A stretch of 64,000 bases of DNA from Tricholoma matsutake (Eukaryota > Basidiomycota > Agaricomycetes > Agaricales > Tricholomataceae): NCBI GenBank assembly GCA_026075535.2, contig AP026539.1, forward strand, positions 13,206,001 to 13,270,000. The letters run 5' to 3'. Below, piece after piece: positions 11,574 to 23,900 of this stretch. Each line of letters opens with the position of its first letter. Position 1 is the first letter of the stretch. Position numbers and translations under genes: made by a program. The notes beneath the pieces are model-generated. The model had not been told where the DNA came from. It saw only the letters and a program-made list of their open reading frames with translations, and did no database searches.

Positions 11574-13345
11574 GACCATTATAATCTACTTCCAGAAGAC
11601 AAGGTGCCTTTGCTAGAATATCTGCCACTTCTGTAGGCTGGAGAGGTACTGGATGGTCATCCATGGCCATGTCTCCTGGCTCAAGAATATCACATAATTC
11701 TTTTAAGTGATCTTCATTGTGCAGTAAAGCATCTACACATGTTTGATGACTCATCTGATGAAGCATTGTAAGATCTAAAGCCCCTGATCTTGGTATTAGC
11801 TATCAATTTTTGAGCAAAATAATTGAAACACATACGGAGATGATAATTGGTGTTCATTTTTTGCAACTTTCCATTCATTCGTTCACCTGGAAACTCACTA
11901 AAAGATGCCAAAGGACCCCAATATTTGAGAAGAGCACCATTATGCATTGCATAATGATGGTTTGGCTTAGATGGACAATGTGGAAAAAGTTGTTGAATAG
12001 CAGCTCGATATTGGATATAATGCTGAGTATAAGCATCAGCATCAGCATTGGAGGTTTTATATGCAGCTACAATATTTGTTGCTGCAACAACATGATAGAA
12101 GCAGTAGAAGTGCTGGCAGTGGAAATTTGTGGCAGTAGTCATATACCAGAATTCAGGAATCATGAGGGGAAAGATACATGTGAAGAGGATGAGATATTCC
12201 CAAGCTTTGAGTTTGCCATGGCTTGGTTCACCAAGATTGGTTGGTGGTCATTGTATCCATGTTGGAAGAGTAATATCATGAATACAATTTATTATTGCCT
12301 GTAGCTCAATTTCTGTGAAGCTAAAAGGCAAAGGGTCAACAGGAATATAGTTATCATCATTGTCATCATCATCATTGATTTGTGTGGCTCTGTGTGGCTG
12401 TAGGTGTTGATGAGGATGAGGATGAGGATGATAATTCAGAAAAAGATGGTGAGGAAGACATAGGTGGTGGTGTACATTGCATTGCCATTGCAGCCTCAAG
12501 ATTATGTTCAGCTGCTTCTTGAAGAAGGTCATCCAACTCTTCAGCAGAATCTGATACATCTGCTTCATTCCAATGCTCATCCTGTTCCACCTCTTTAGTT
12601 TTTTGGATTTCATCCTAATCCCATCCAATTCCCCAGAGTGCATGAAGATGATGCAATAGAATACCCTCAAGCCAGTTATGCATAAAATCTAGCACAACAT
12701 GTTTGACTGGGTCCCAATATGGAAGATTATGCAGTGGGGTCCACCTGTTGTCTTTTGCAGAGCATTTCGACCAGCTTTGGTTGTCTGATGTAACCATGCC
12801 TCTGCCTGTGCTTGCACTTGTGCACCATTATGGAGTTCCCAAGATTGAATATTGAGATCCTCTAGCTGATCACTGGTACAGAGGCAGAAAGAACAGAACA
12901 TTGTGGCACCATGTCCCAAAAAGCCAGTAGCCTTGCGACTTCCCTCAAGATCACCAATCACAGGTGCAATTTTTGCTTTCACAGAGATGCCATCAGGATG
13001 TCTAGATGTTGGCAGCGCCATACTTGGCAACAGAGTTAATAACAGATTCAAGAAAATGGGAGATGGTTGTGGGGTCAGGAAGATGGGGAGGAGGTGTGAG
13101 ACCAACAATAAAGGTATTCTCAAATCAATACTGAAGACAAAAAGGTAAGTTCAAGCAATAAAGCAGGATTGCTCCACAAGGCACTTTTTTGCCTATATAT
13201 AAAATAAGCTGTGCCATAGAATTTGTTAATAACTTACCAGCAATCTTGTTGGTATAAGGATTGAACCAATCAATATAGATTCCAAATAGTAAATAATAAG
13301 GAGACTGTAGAAAACCTTGCAAGTCATCCCAAGCAGGGCTATCCT

Positions 13346-13651
13346 TGCTAAAGTAGTGCAGTTTAACCTAGCAACTGTGAAGGGAGACTCAGATAGACTG
13401 AACAGCTGGAGTCCAGAGTGAGCAACTATATATATTAGATGAGACAATAAGGAGTACAGTACCTGGAGTCCAGAGTGAGCAACTGAAGAGTGCAAAACTC
13501 TGGACTCTGCAGTCTACATACTGTGAAACAAACAGTGATAAACACAAGGTGGAAAACTACTCTAAGTGCCCATGAGTGTAACTACAAGTGATAGGACATG
13601 GAATAGAAGTAGGATAGTAAAATAGAGAGATGGTGAATCATACATTTAACA
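13346..13651. repeat. Solo LTR (306 bp) inside the Tnp2-like gene
   Basis: The segment begins TGCTAAAG and ends TTTAACA (TG..CA) and is flanked by the 5-bp duplication ATCCT at 13341-13345 and 13652-13656. On the minus strand its removal joins ..NDIQ to DSPAWDD.. in frame. It contains two copies of CTGGAGTCCAGAGTGAGCAA about 63 bp apart. Its retrotransposon family is not identified. The usual origin is recombination between the two LTRs of a full element. Confidence 0.85.
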
Positions 13652-13672
13652 ATCCTGGATATCATTCATATT

Positions 13673-13943
13673 TGTTGAAATTAATTCCATGATGCATGCT
13701 GTATACATGAGGCAATACATGCAGCATACACATGTTACTGCGCTTACTGCACATACAGGTGGTAAACACATTCCAGAGTCATGTGACTGCCTTATATTTA
13801 TGTATAAGGAGAACCTGTACCATACTAGGAATACAGTGTTCTTACCTCTGCTAACCCTAGCTGTAAGTCTTACTAAACCCCAGGTAGGTTGTAAGGAACT
13901 TGTTGTCTCTTTTGCTGTGCAGCATATATAGTCTGCTCCAACA
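13673..13943 (+). repeat. 5' LTR of the copia element (271 bp)
   Basis: Begins TGTTG and ends CAACA, preceded by ATATT. The last ~166 bp are nearly identical to 18165-18332, differing at only a few sites and by a short TA indel, which suggests a fairly recent insertion compared with the neighbouring repeats. Confidence 0.88.
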
Positions 13944-13955
13944 GGTTATGGGCCC
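13944..13955 (+). other. Primer-binding site matching the initiator tRNA-Met anticodon stem-loop
   Basis: GGTTATGGGCCC directly follows the LTR end. It is the exact complement of GGGCCCATAACC, the anticodon stem-loop of eukaryotic initiator tRNA-Met (anticodon CAT inside). This corresponds to half-tRNA priming as known from Drosophila copia, rather than priming from the tRNA 3' CCA end. Confidence 0.8.
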
Positions 13956-14192
13956 TGCTGGGCACATCACAAATGCACCTTAACTGGCTGTGAACAATGT
14001 TGCCATCATAGTCTCCAAATTATAACCTTGTGCTCTTCGTGAGCTGCATTGCACTCCCTGCAAGCTGCACTTAAAACCTAGGTTGACCAGGGTTATACAC
14101 TCTGAAGGAGTGCTTTTTCCTGAGATCATTAAAACATGTTTTATTGAGTAAAAAGACTGATTGAGTGCTTTTACCAGCTGCCATCAAAGATC

Positions 14193-14930
14193 ATGTCTTC
14201 AACTCTTGAGAAACTCATACAAACTTCTGATGGATCAAATTACATTCAATGGGCCGACTCAATGAAGGCATGGCTCAGGTCTCAAGGCCTATGGCAGATA
14301 ACTAGCAGGGTGGAAGTCAAACTGCCTCCGGTGCCTCCTTTGACAGCAATGAATGCTACTCTCATAGTGGATGCTACTGCCAAGCTCCAGACCTGGAGCA
14401 ACAGAAATGACCAGGCAATTGGTAGCCTAGTGCTCTGCCTGGCCCCCTCCATTTGGCAGTGTGCTAACACCAAGGACACTGCTGAGGAGGTGTGGGACCT
14501 CATTCACATGGATTATGGTGTCGATGGCCCCTCCCAAGTCTTTGCAGACTTTAGGTCTGCAATAGTGATCAAAATCCCAGCTGCAAACCCAGCGCCAGAG
14601 ATTGCTAAAATGGTGAGTGCCTCACAGCTGCCAATGTTGCCATCCCCAAACTAGTACAGGCAATGATCCTACTTGCTGCAATGCTGCGCAAGTATGATTC
14701 ATTATCTGCCATGGTCCTTAACACGACCACTACTAGTGCCTTGACATTCAAACATGTCAAGGACTCCATTGTCACTGAAGCCTCTAGGCGCATGGCAGTT
14801 GGAAAGCCCACCAGCCCGCCTCAGGCCAATAAGCTTTCCGCTGTCAAGTGCAAAGGGGGAAACCCCAAATGGCAGCCCAAAGAAGGGCAAGACAACAATG
14901 GAGAGTTGTCCCAAAAGCGTGGATGACATG
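14193..14930 (+). pseudogene. Copia Gag pseudogene
   Basis: From ATG 14193 the protein reads MSSTLEKLIQTSDGSNYIQW, then W-rich helices (MKAWLRSQGLW, SIWQC, EEVWDLIH), the typical N-terminal Gag of Ty1/copia elements (UBN2/DUF4219-like). The first frame ends at 14654. Coding continues in another frame at about 14663-14926 (TTTSALTFKHVKDSIVTEAS) and is Lys/Gly-rich toward the end, so one frameshift near 14620-14660 is present. No CCHC zinc knuckle is visible, and the region up to 15290 is scrambled between frames. Confidence 0.7.
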
Positions 14931-15292
14931 GGAACAAAAAGACTAAGGAGGATAAGCCCAAAGAGATACCCATCTTGCCTCCAGTGCCTTTACCACCATA
15001 AATGGTAATGGCACCATCATACCGCCGATGCTGCTCATTCAGTGCATCGAACAGCACAACCACACTCCCACAAGGAACCCTCGCCGCCGACTGCCTGCAC
15101 AGGCATATACGGGTGCAGCCTCTACCTCTCATTCGGTTTACACCGACACCGAATATCAGCAAGCTCGAGACACCCTCGAGCAAATGCAACTTCCACACAG
15201 CTCAAAAAATCTGTGACTGCTGGAAGAGCACCTGATGGTGTGAGAAGGTATGAGAAGGTAAGAGAAGGAGGATCAAACCAGAACCTAGGATC

Positions 15293-18164
15293 ATGGAGGT
15301 TGAAGATGATACCATCTCCCTCAGATCAGAGCCTCCAGTTTCTGATGAAGAAGTGTGGAAGGCCATCGACGAGATGCTTGTCGATGAACCACTTGAAACA
15401 AGTGGATATGATGACAGGTCAGTCCTTTTCCCTGCTGCAAGCACAAAGATTAATATTCCAATGATTACAGCAAACTTTTCATGTGAAATCTTACCACTAG
15501 TAAATGTATCATGGAACTATTTAGATCTTAATATATGTGTTATGTGTGCAAATGGAAATTGTAAGAAAGGTGCCGACTGGATCATGGATTCAGGTGCATC
15601 AAAGCACTTCACTGGTGAAATGAAAGATTTCGCTTCTTACAAGCCTTTACCAAGAAAGGACTCTACCTTGGTTCAAACAGCCACAGGTACTACTCATATA
15701 GTAGGAAAAGGAGCAGTCTTCATTAGACATCAGGTAGTATGTCACAGGAAGTCAGAGATGTGTGAAATGCAATTATACCCCGTCTACTACATACCTGACT
15801 GTAGTACTCAACTACTGTCAATGGGCATCTTTTTACAAGATGGAAGTGATGTGCGTGGTTTCTCTGCACACATTTCATTTTTCAAGAAAGGAAACCCAAT
15901 ATTAGATTGTGTCCCTCTTAGGAGATGCAACATGATCTATTGGGCTCGGACTCATATATTGAGCACCAAGAGGATCAATGTCGCGACCATGTATGTTGCT
16001 GACTACTTGACTTGGCATAGGCAAATTGGACACCCATCCAAAGAGGTGCTAGGGAAAATGCCTAACAGCACCATAAAATTCCCAAGGAATTTAATTATTC
16101 CCAAAGACAAAATTATATGTCCAGGGTGCGCTGAAGGGAAAATGACATCAAAATCTTTTCCCAAATCAAATTCACGTGCAGAGAAATCCTTTGAATTAAT
16201 ACATTCTGATCTAAAGGAACTCCTGGTACTATTATACCACAAACATAAATACTTCATTGTATTTCTAGATGACAAAATGTCACATATCTGGGTCCAGTGC
16301 CTTAGAAAGAAGTCTGATGCTGCTGTGGCGATTAGACAATTTCAGGCAATGGCTTTGACTCAGTATGGCGCTACAATCAAGCACTGGTGTGTTGATCCAG
16401 GGGGGGAGTTCAAAGATTGTGAGCTACAAAATATGCTCAAGAATTTTGGCATCAAAATAGAGATGTCCACACCCCACGTTCACCAACAGAATGGGCGCGC
16501 AGAGCGTGCCATAAGGACAATAATGGAAAAGTCACAAACCCTGTGATTTACTGCTTGTCTACCACAATCATGGTGAGAATTTTGCATTGAACATGCAACA
16601 CACCTATACAACCAAACCCCAATAAGGTGCCTGAAATGGCTGACACCTTTTGAGGACCTGAATAAAGTCCACCCAGATCTAAACAATCTGAAGGTCTTTG
16701 GTTGTGGTGCTTATGTCTATCTACCCAAGGAGAAATGTCCAACCACATTAGCTCCTCAATTGGAGTTAATGATGTACCTTGGATTAGAAGATGGCATTAA
16801 AGCATACCATTTCATGTGACTTAGTGGCGCAATATTCATTGGTGCTACGGCACTATTTGATGAAATGTTGTTCCTATGCTGTCCTGGAGCTAAAACTCCT
16901 GCCAAGACAGACCTTGGTGATTTTCCACCTCCAAAACCAGAAGATGATGACCACTCATCTGGAACAGATGGCAATGATTCTATACTGCCACAAAATCTGC
17001 CCCTTCCTCCGTCATCAGAAAAAGATGATGATGATGTACCAAGCAAGCAAAAGGTGCATGACGATGTGACTGACACACCTCCTCCACCGCCTCCAGTAAC
17101 CACTGAGGACTTTCATCCAAGATGTGATGATCAACAGGAATGGCAGCAATTGCCCCATCGATCAGGCAGGCAGAGGAACATCCCAAACCATCCTGGCAAT
17201 ACCTATGGAGAGAAGTGACTCCCCTCTGACATAGAGAGAAACATTGCACATGATCGATATTGGAAGAGATCTGTGGGTCAAGATTTGGATCATAACCGAA
17301 CATGACCATGATCTCAACAGCAAGAACCAGTTGCTGGACCAAGTTCAGCACCCCACAAGAGTGTGCCCAATTCCAATAATCAAGAACATGATCACCCAAT
17401 GGGGGAACCGGATGAAGCAGGTTATATTAAAAAGATAACCAAGGAAGGTGGAGATAAGCTTATTCACTGGCTGTTGTCAAAAGCAGTCACACCATCAAGC
17501 GAAATAAGCCAAGTTCCAAACCAATTTTGCAATATTGTGCGCCTACCATGGCAGCAGCAACTTGAGTGGAAACAGGCTTGTCATGAAGAATTAGAGGCTC
17601 TTCACAAGTGACAAGTCTATGACATTGTCGATCTTCCACATGATTGAAAAACAATCAAAAATAGATGGGTTTTCTCTGTGAAATTGGACAGAAGAAAACG
17701 AGCCAGACTCATGGCCAAAGGCTTTTCACAAGTTGAAGGTGTTGACTTTGATGAGATTTTCTCACCAGTAGTCTGCTACAAGACCGTATGCCTCAGGTTT
17801 GCACTTGCATCTCTAAAAGGCATGTATATGACCAGTCTAGATGTAAAAACCACATTTTTATATGGCAAACTAGATGAGGAGATCTATATGGATCAACCCG
17901 AGGGTTTCAGACTCAAGGGAAAAGAGCACAAAGTAATGCACTTACGCTGAGCATTGTATGGCCTTAAATAGGCCTCGCTAGCATGGTGGAAAAAACTAGA
18001 GGCATTTATGTGCACCATTGGGTTCGTACATGCCAGCTCCAATGCCAGCATTTTCATACACAAGGATCCTAAGACTGGCAGCATTGTTATTGTGCTGGTC
18101 TATGTTGATGATGGTTTGTTCATGGGGAAGAACAAGAAACTTGTGGATGAAAAGAAGAATGCTT
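15293..18164 (+). pseudogene. Copia Pol pseudogene: protease, integrase, partial RT
   Basis: The frame 15293-16546 encodes the aspartic protease motif WIMDSGASKHF, the integrase zinc region (LTWHRQIGHPS, then CPGCAEGK), the catalytic core with HSDLKE and WCVDPGGEFKDCE, and HQQNGRAERAIRTIMEKS. It then meets a TGA (16544-16546) where Arg is expected. After scrambled frames, RT resumes at about 17660-18164 (MAKGFSQVEGVDFDEIFSPV, LDVKTTFLYGKLDEEIYMDQ, LVYVDDGLFMGK). A TGA and a TAG in LR*ALYGLK*AS match CGA and CAG decay. Coding stops at the deletion junction, about 15 residues past YVDD. Confidence 0.88.
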
Positions 18165-18332
18165 GTCATGTGACTGCCTTATATTTATGTATATAAGGAG
18201 AACCTGTACCGTACTAGGAATACAGTGTTCTTACCTCTGCTAACCCTAGCTGTAAGTCTTACTAAACCCCAGGTAGGTTGTAAGGAACTTGTTGTCTCTT
18301 CTGCTATGCAGCATATATAATCTGCTCCAACA
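18165..18332 (+). repeat. Truncated 3' LTR of the copia element
   Basis: Matches the last 166 bp of the 5' LTR (13778-13943). Its first ~105 bp are missing at the junction with the RT coding region. It ends CCAACA followed by the ATATT duplication. Confidence 0.87.
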
Positions 18333-19429
18333 ATATTGGCACCAAAGGCAGCTGGTGGATGGCTTCTGTGGTGGTTGAAAGTCTCATGAAGGCTGTCTTC
18401 AATGACCTTGGAAGATAATAAGAACTGAAGCCAAGAATCAAAGGATTGTGTAGTGTATAGACGACATGGGACCCATTTAGAACCATTTGGACTATTCTGA
18501 GTTGTCCAGAGGTTTGTGTTACAGGATTGTGATCTTGGGGATGCCTTCCACTGACATTTCCAAGGAATAGGACAAGAAAAGAGGAAAAAGCACTTAAGGC
18601 AGCATGCTGTCCGGATGATTTCTGGCTCTGAGCAGTGGAGCCAATATGCTGTGCAGACATCATGAGGGAGTTGGATGTTTGGAAGCTTGACATTGAGTCC
18701 AGATGATGAAAGAGCAACCCCAACAATAGAGAGAGTCACAGAAATAACAAGTTGAAATCTTTGTAGAATTTTGTTGGTGATAGAACGACTCACACCAGCT
18801 CTATTGTGGAGCCAGATGACAAGGAGACAGATCATCTTTGTGATAAGTACTGTAGAAAAGTTGATATCTCCATAATTAGTATATTAGTCTGGATCTAACA
18901 ATAACAATCTAGCACTTACTTGTGGGAGAATTAGAAGCTCTAGAACATTTTGGTGATGGGCTTGGGGATGATGATTGCTGCTTTCCCTTTGCCAGTTGTG
19001 ACACAGGCCATTTATCTTTATCCTGCTTCTCATGCTTCAAATGGGTAGAACCATCAACATACTGTCCTGGCTGTTCAACATCATTGATGAAGATGGTTTT
19101 TGTGCAGCAAATTGTACAGTTTTACATATGACTGGAGGCATGGTGAACTTGGTGAAGGAAAAGAGAGGAAAAGAATGATGTTTTGGACCATTTTAATAGA
19201 GACATCAAAATTTGTTGCTATTGTAACTGATGTACATAGGACCCCTGAAAGTTCACCCAAATGCCTGAGGCGAGTGCGGATAAAAACCAGCCAAAAATCC
19301 CAAAATGCCTAAGTCAATCTGGATAAAAACTGGTAAATTTTTGACAAATCCCTGAGGCAGTCGTGCAGATAAAAATGGACCTAACGGCCATAGGCCTAGT
19401 CTGAGTGTGGATAAAAATCGACTACACAG

Positions 19430-19500
19430 AAGATCGAACCCAACACCTACTAAGTATAATCATGATGAACAAACATCAACATAACCACTAGTCTATAACA
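19430..19500 (-). repeat. tRNA-derived SINE-like head
   Basis: On the minus strand there is an A-box-like TAGACTAGTGGTTA (19495-19482) and a B-box-like GGGTTCGATC (19441-19432) at tRNA-like spacing. No convincing acceptor stem, so it is not a tRNA gene. It lies within the left subterminal part of the TIR transposon. Confidence 0.5.
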
Positions 19501-19573
19501 ACCATTAATTCTATAGGCAACTTATTGTGTACTAAGGATAGGAAGTCAATCTAAACGAAAAAATAATAATTCA

Positions 19574-20875
19574 TTGCCAGTGCATCAAACATCTGACACT
19601 CAGCCCCACCTTGACATCATTCCCGTTGTTTGTCTCACACCTGCCAAACTCATCATGGCCGACCCTGGCAATGTCCTCGATCTGGTCACCCCACGTCAGT
19701 TTGACAAGAATGAATGGATAGGAAATGGGCAAACATATCCTGTGAATCAACAGGATGTTCCACCAGAATTATCGACATACTGTGACCACCTGCTTGAAAT
19801 TCCAACAAACTTTGCAAAGGCAGCATTTCCCGATGCCAGCATTTCTATTGAGAAGTTCCTGAAATTATGCCTTCTCAAACCATCCTTCAGTGTGGTCCAT
19901 GTACAGGCTGACTGATGTTTTACACATTTCACAGCCAATGAAGATCCAGGATGCCTCTTGATATGGCCTATTCCAAGCAGAGCCCTCATAGACAACTTGA
20001 AGAAAAGTTATGGACAGGCAGTCTTGAATGGAAGCAAGTCTGTTGAGGATCCAAGATACCCTGGTTCCCGCTTACCACTATGGTGTATCCAGTTTTGGAT
20101 GGAGATCCTTCTTGTCATTGATGCACAGACAAAATGGAGACAATCACTCACCTGGATTGATAACTGTCTCAAAGCAGCTTGCTCAGAAGCATGGTCTACA
20201 CACCAGCTTGCACATACCCATCTTCTATCATTGTGATGGAATGAGATAACCAATATACCAGGTGCAGGATCCCAAACAACAACCCTAGTCTTCGCACAGC
20301 TCTTGTCTGACGAGTGGATCAACGACATGCTCATTGATATGATGTTCAGTCAGCTGTCAGAACACATTGAAGAAAATTCCATTTTGGACTCCTTCGTAAT
20401 CATTGAAACCCTGCAGTTCATGCAGGATATCAACAAAGCTAGCTCAGAAAGCAACCACACCAAACCTCTTACATCATTCTTGAAATGCTTAGAAGATCAC
20501 ATTCGAAAAGGCAAATTTGAGACACTCATCTTCCCTGCACACCTTGGACAGGAGAACCATTGGCTTGCTTTCAAGATTGACTTTGAGCATGGATAACTAT
20601 CATATGGTGATTCACTATCGCATCGAGGGATGCCCCCTCCAAAAGGAATCATAAAAAAATTGCAGTGGTGGCTCCGGAAATGCTTTCATGGGCCATTCAA
20701 GGACTGTGGGGATGTTCTCAAGCACGGTCATCAGGAAGATGGAACAGAGTGCGGCATCAAAAAACCAAATACCGCTGCACAAGAGGTGTTTCACGATGAG
20801 TTGTGGAGACAGGATCATAAATTTGTTGAACACGTCAGTCGGTTTCAACAACTATTGGCTGCACACGTAAAGGAT
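19574..20875 (+). pseudogene. Ulp1/C48-type protease domain of the TIR transposon
   Basis: Coding follows one protein through several frames. After an N-terminal stretch (NVLDLVTPRQFDKNEWIGNG) a Ulp1-like fold begins with LLSDEWINDMLIDMMFSQL. The catalytic His is in QENHWLAFKID, the Asp in YGDSL and the Cys in DGTECGI. Ulp1 enzymes cut SUMO-type conjugates, and transposons are known to carry such domains. Stops at 19912 (QAD*CFTHF), 20234 (LSL*WNEI) and 20594 (EHG*LSYGD) fit C-to-T decay and make it inactive as read. A 57-bp GT-AG intron (20876-20932) joins it in frame to the next part, so the original protein was probably a fusion. Confidence 0.65.
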
Positions 20876-20932
20876 GTAAGTGTTATTAATCCAGTAGTTG
20901 CTGTTATAGACACTCACCTTCGTTTTAATTAG

Positions 20933-23900
20933 ATCAATGAAGACAGCACCAAGGTTTCCTACATTTCCTGTGACACCAACAGCTCAAACGATGTATCTAC
21001 AAATGTGGTCAACTCCAAGGGATGCTCAACGCAACTGAATCCTGTACCAGAAGAGATCAACAATGAAAAGAATGGAACCATCTCAATAGAATCATTACTT
21101 AACCCTGCACCCTCCCTTCCCCTGAAGGCTGATCCACCTATTCCAGCTATGTCTGATGGAGGTAGTCCTTTGTCTATCTCTAACACATCCCTAAGTAATG
21201 CACAAAGTAACTTGGATGATTGCACTACAATGATGATTGACAACTTGCCTAGCTCGGTCAGGGGAGATGTGAGAATGGAAATGCAGGGGTTGAGGGATGC
21301 ATTTTCAATGTTGCAGAGAGAAAGGCTTGAAGACCCACCCAAAGCAAGGGCTAGAGGAATGAAACGCGCACACTCAGATATCAAAGGCAATGTTGAAGAG
21401 GCTGACAGCAAGGCGGGAAAAAAGTCTAAAAGTACTGGTGGTCAATCGAAATCAGCCATTTGGGAACATCTACAGAAGAACAGGCATATGAAGAAAACCC
21501 TCACCAATGAGAATGAACAACTTTCCAAATTCAGGTCAAAGGTTTCGGACCTCAACAAACTTTCCAAAGTTATCAATGGAAAAATGGTGCACCACTTCAA
21601 GTGCGGGAAGATACTTCAGATGAAATATCCCTACAACATGCATAACTTCGAGACCCACATCACAAATTGCTCAGGTCCCACCAAATCTGCCAAGCTCCCT
21701 GCAGGTGGTATGCATACAATCCAATCATTTTTCCAGAAGCAAAACCAGATACCACAAACAGCTGCATCAGCTAGCACTAGTACCACCAAAAAAGTCAACT
21801 TCCTTGTCCGGGTCTCAGTGAAGATGTTTCAACCAAAATCAAGGCTTATTTGGATCGCACAGGTGCACATGGGGGTGGCACCTCTTCTGTTACTGTTATT
21901 GCAAGCGAACTTTATGGAAAGAAATTTAGATGCCTGTTGAAAGCTCAGAAGGTTCAGGTCAAGGTGGCTCAAAAGCATGACTGGCTTTGGAGAAATGATG
22001 TGGACACCTCGCGAGTATTTTCCACTGCCTGTTGTGGTAATGCAGGTGGTCCCTCCTCTGAACCTCAGCCCTGTGCAGCATGTCTTTCTCTTCTGAAGAA
22101 CAAGCAGTTCAAAAAGGCGCTTCAAGTGCTGACCCCGCCTGACAAACACTATAAGTATGTCAATCATGAATATCGCAACAAATCTCTTGCTGTTTTGTTT
22201 GGGTGGTGTGTTGACTTGCATTTGATCATTGAAGCTGATGTAAGTGGCCAGACAATTGTGTTGATCAATATCTTGACGCATTTTGATGCATTATTTCCAG
22301 GGGACTCAGGAAAGGCCACTGATGAAATATGTCAGAGGCATGTTGTCTGGTGAATACAATGGGGATGATCTTTTTGCCTCAATTTTGCAGGCCATGGTAC
22401 TCAAGCGAGACAAGGAGGAACGAGGAGTTGGAATGCAGAATTTCAAACATGTGCCTGATCTTGTTGAATTTGCACACATCATACATACCCATAGCCCCAA
22501 AGCATATGATTTTCTAAAAGGCCATCTACCTTTACCAGATCCACAGACACTAAAGTACATTGCACTTGCAAGACTGTAATTAAACTGGCTAAACGTGACA
22601 TTGTAGGCTTCATAATGCACATCACAATTTCCTGTTGGCATCACAGAATGAACTTTTCAGCTGGTTGAAGACCGTCTCAAGCTGCTTGAGTATGATGGAC
22701 CAGTTGCTTTGAGTTGTGATGACACTAAGCTCTTGGCTGCATTCCATCCATACTATGACCATGAACTTGATGGTTTTTATGTGATTGGCCATGTTGGAGA
22801 ACCATATCAAATTGCGGATGTCGAGGCCTTTCGTGAAGTGACTGCAAGTGGTATCCTTGAGAAGGCAACAAAGGTGTGACTATGCTATGCACAACATCCT
22901 TCTCTTCTAACTCAGTCTCTGCTCATTCAATGATAAGCTTTGTTTGTGGTGTTTACAGGTTCCCCTTCCTAAAGTTGCACCACTCATTGTTGCTGCCATG
23001 GGTATATCCAATAGTCTCTCTGTGCAAGACCTGTTCCCTTATCTCTGGCGCATCATTAACAGTCTTCTGGATCAGCACATTCTAGTTACTTCATATGCTG
23101 CTGATGAAAGTGGGGTTGAATGCGGCATTCAGCGATTACTCGAACAGAAAGCCGTAAGAACCTCGAGAACTCAAATCAAACATCCTGGCAACAAATCTCA
23201 AGACATATTCATTGATATTCCTTCCTTCAGCAGTCACCCATTCCTTAGCCCAATCGCAAACCTCCAAGATTCCAAACACCTTCTCAAGACTTTTCGAAAC
23301 AATCTGTTTTCTGGCACTCATCTTCTCACATTTCCTAATGGGGTTGCCATGTTTAGCCAAGTGTGGTGAGATGGCATTTGCAGAACATTCACCCTTGTAT
23401 CATTGAGATGTTGAGAAGCTTGATCATCAGGATGATAATGCTGCAACACGGCTGTTCTGCAGGGACACACTTCAATGGCTGAAGGATAATCATCCGGAGC
23501 ACCACAGCCTTATCATTTATCTCTTTGTTTTTGGGGAGCTTATTGATGCTTATCAAAGTCGCACCCTCTCAATTACAGAACATGTTCAGATGGTCCTCCA
23601 AGCCCAGTTCTTTCTTGAAATGTGGTGGAAGTTCCTTGTGGTAGCTGGATACCCTCAGGCAAAGCACTACATCTCCCAGCAGTGTGCTGGCATTGTGGAT
23701 ACTCTTATCAAAGGCTTCTTAAAGCTTGTCATCATCTATCGAGATCACATTCTGGGCAGTCCTCCCCTGTTTCCTTGGCTTCTCACCACTGAAGTTGTTG
23801 AGCATGTTTTTGGGCTTTGTCGTCAAATTGTGAAGGACTTCACTGAAAAGAATTTCAAGGACATGTTGCCAAAACTATTTATCAACATACGAGAAGCAAT

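Larger units (their letters stand above)
13673..18332 (+). mobile_element. Ty1/copia retrotransposon with internal deletion (4660 bp)
   Basis: The target duplication is ATATT at 13668-13672 and 18333-18337. The order is 5' LTR, primer-binding site, Gag, protease, integrase, reverse transcriptase, then a truncated 3' LTR. Having the integrase before RT defines Ty1/copia. A deletion fuses RT, shortly after YVDD, to the interior of the 3' LTR at about 18165, removing the rest of RT, RNase H and the first ~105 bp of the LTR. It is inserted in the minus-strand Tnp2-like gene, so it is younger than that gene. Stops at Arg CGA and Gln CAG positions show later decay. Confidence 0.92.
10250..19141 (-). 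pseudogene. Tnp2-like (CACTA/EnSpm) transposase gene broken by three insertions
   Basis: On the minus strand the gene starts near 19141 and its parts line up across three mobile inserts. An N-terminal Cys-containing region and KWPVSQLAKGKQQSS lie at 19110-18900. The exon 18835-18338 carries CQWKASPRSQSC and WVPCRLYTTQSFDSW. The central part (about 13667-12690) carries GIYIDWFNPYTNKIAGK, PVIGDLEGSRKATGF and LDFMHNWLEGILLHHL. The end (12170-10560) carries YWGPLASFSEFPGERMNGKL and YNPLTIQDSF. This pattern matches Tnp2-family transposases of CACTA elements. Removing copia (13673-18332), a solo LTR (13346-13651) and a MITE (10745-11573), each with one target-duplication copy, restores continuous reading at all three sites. 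Other stops and frame changes remain, so it is dead. Confidence 0.75.
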
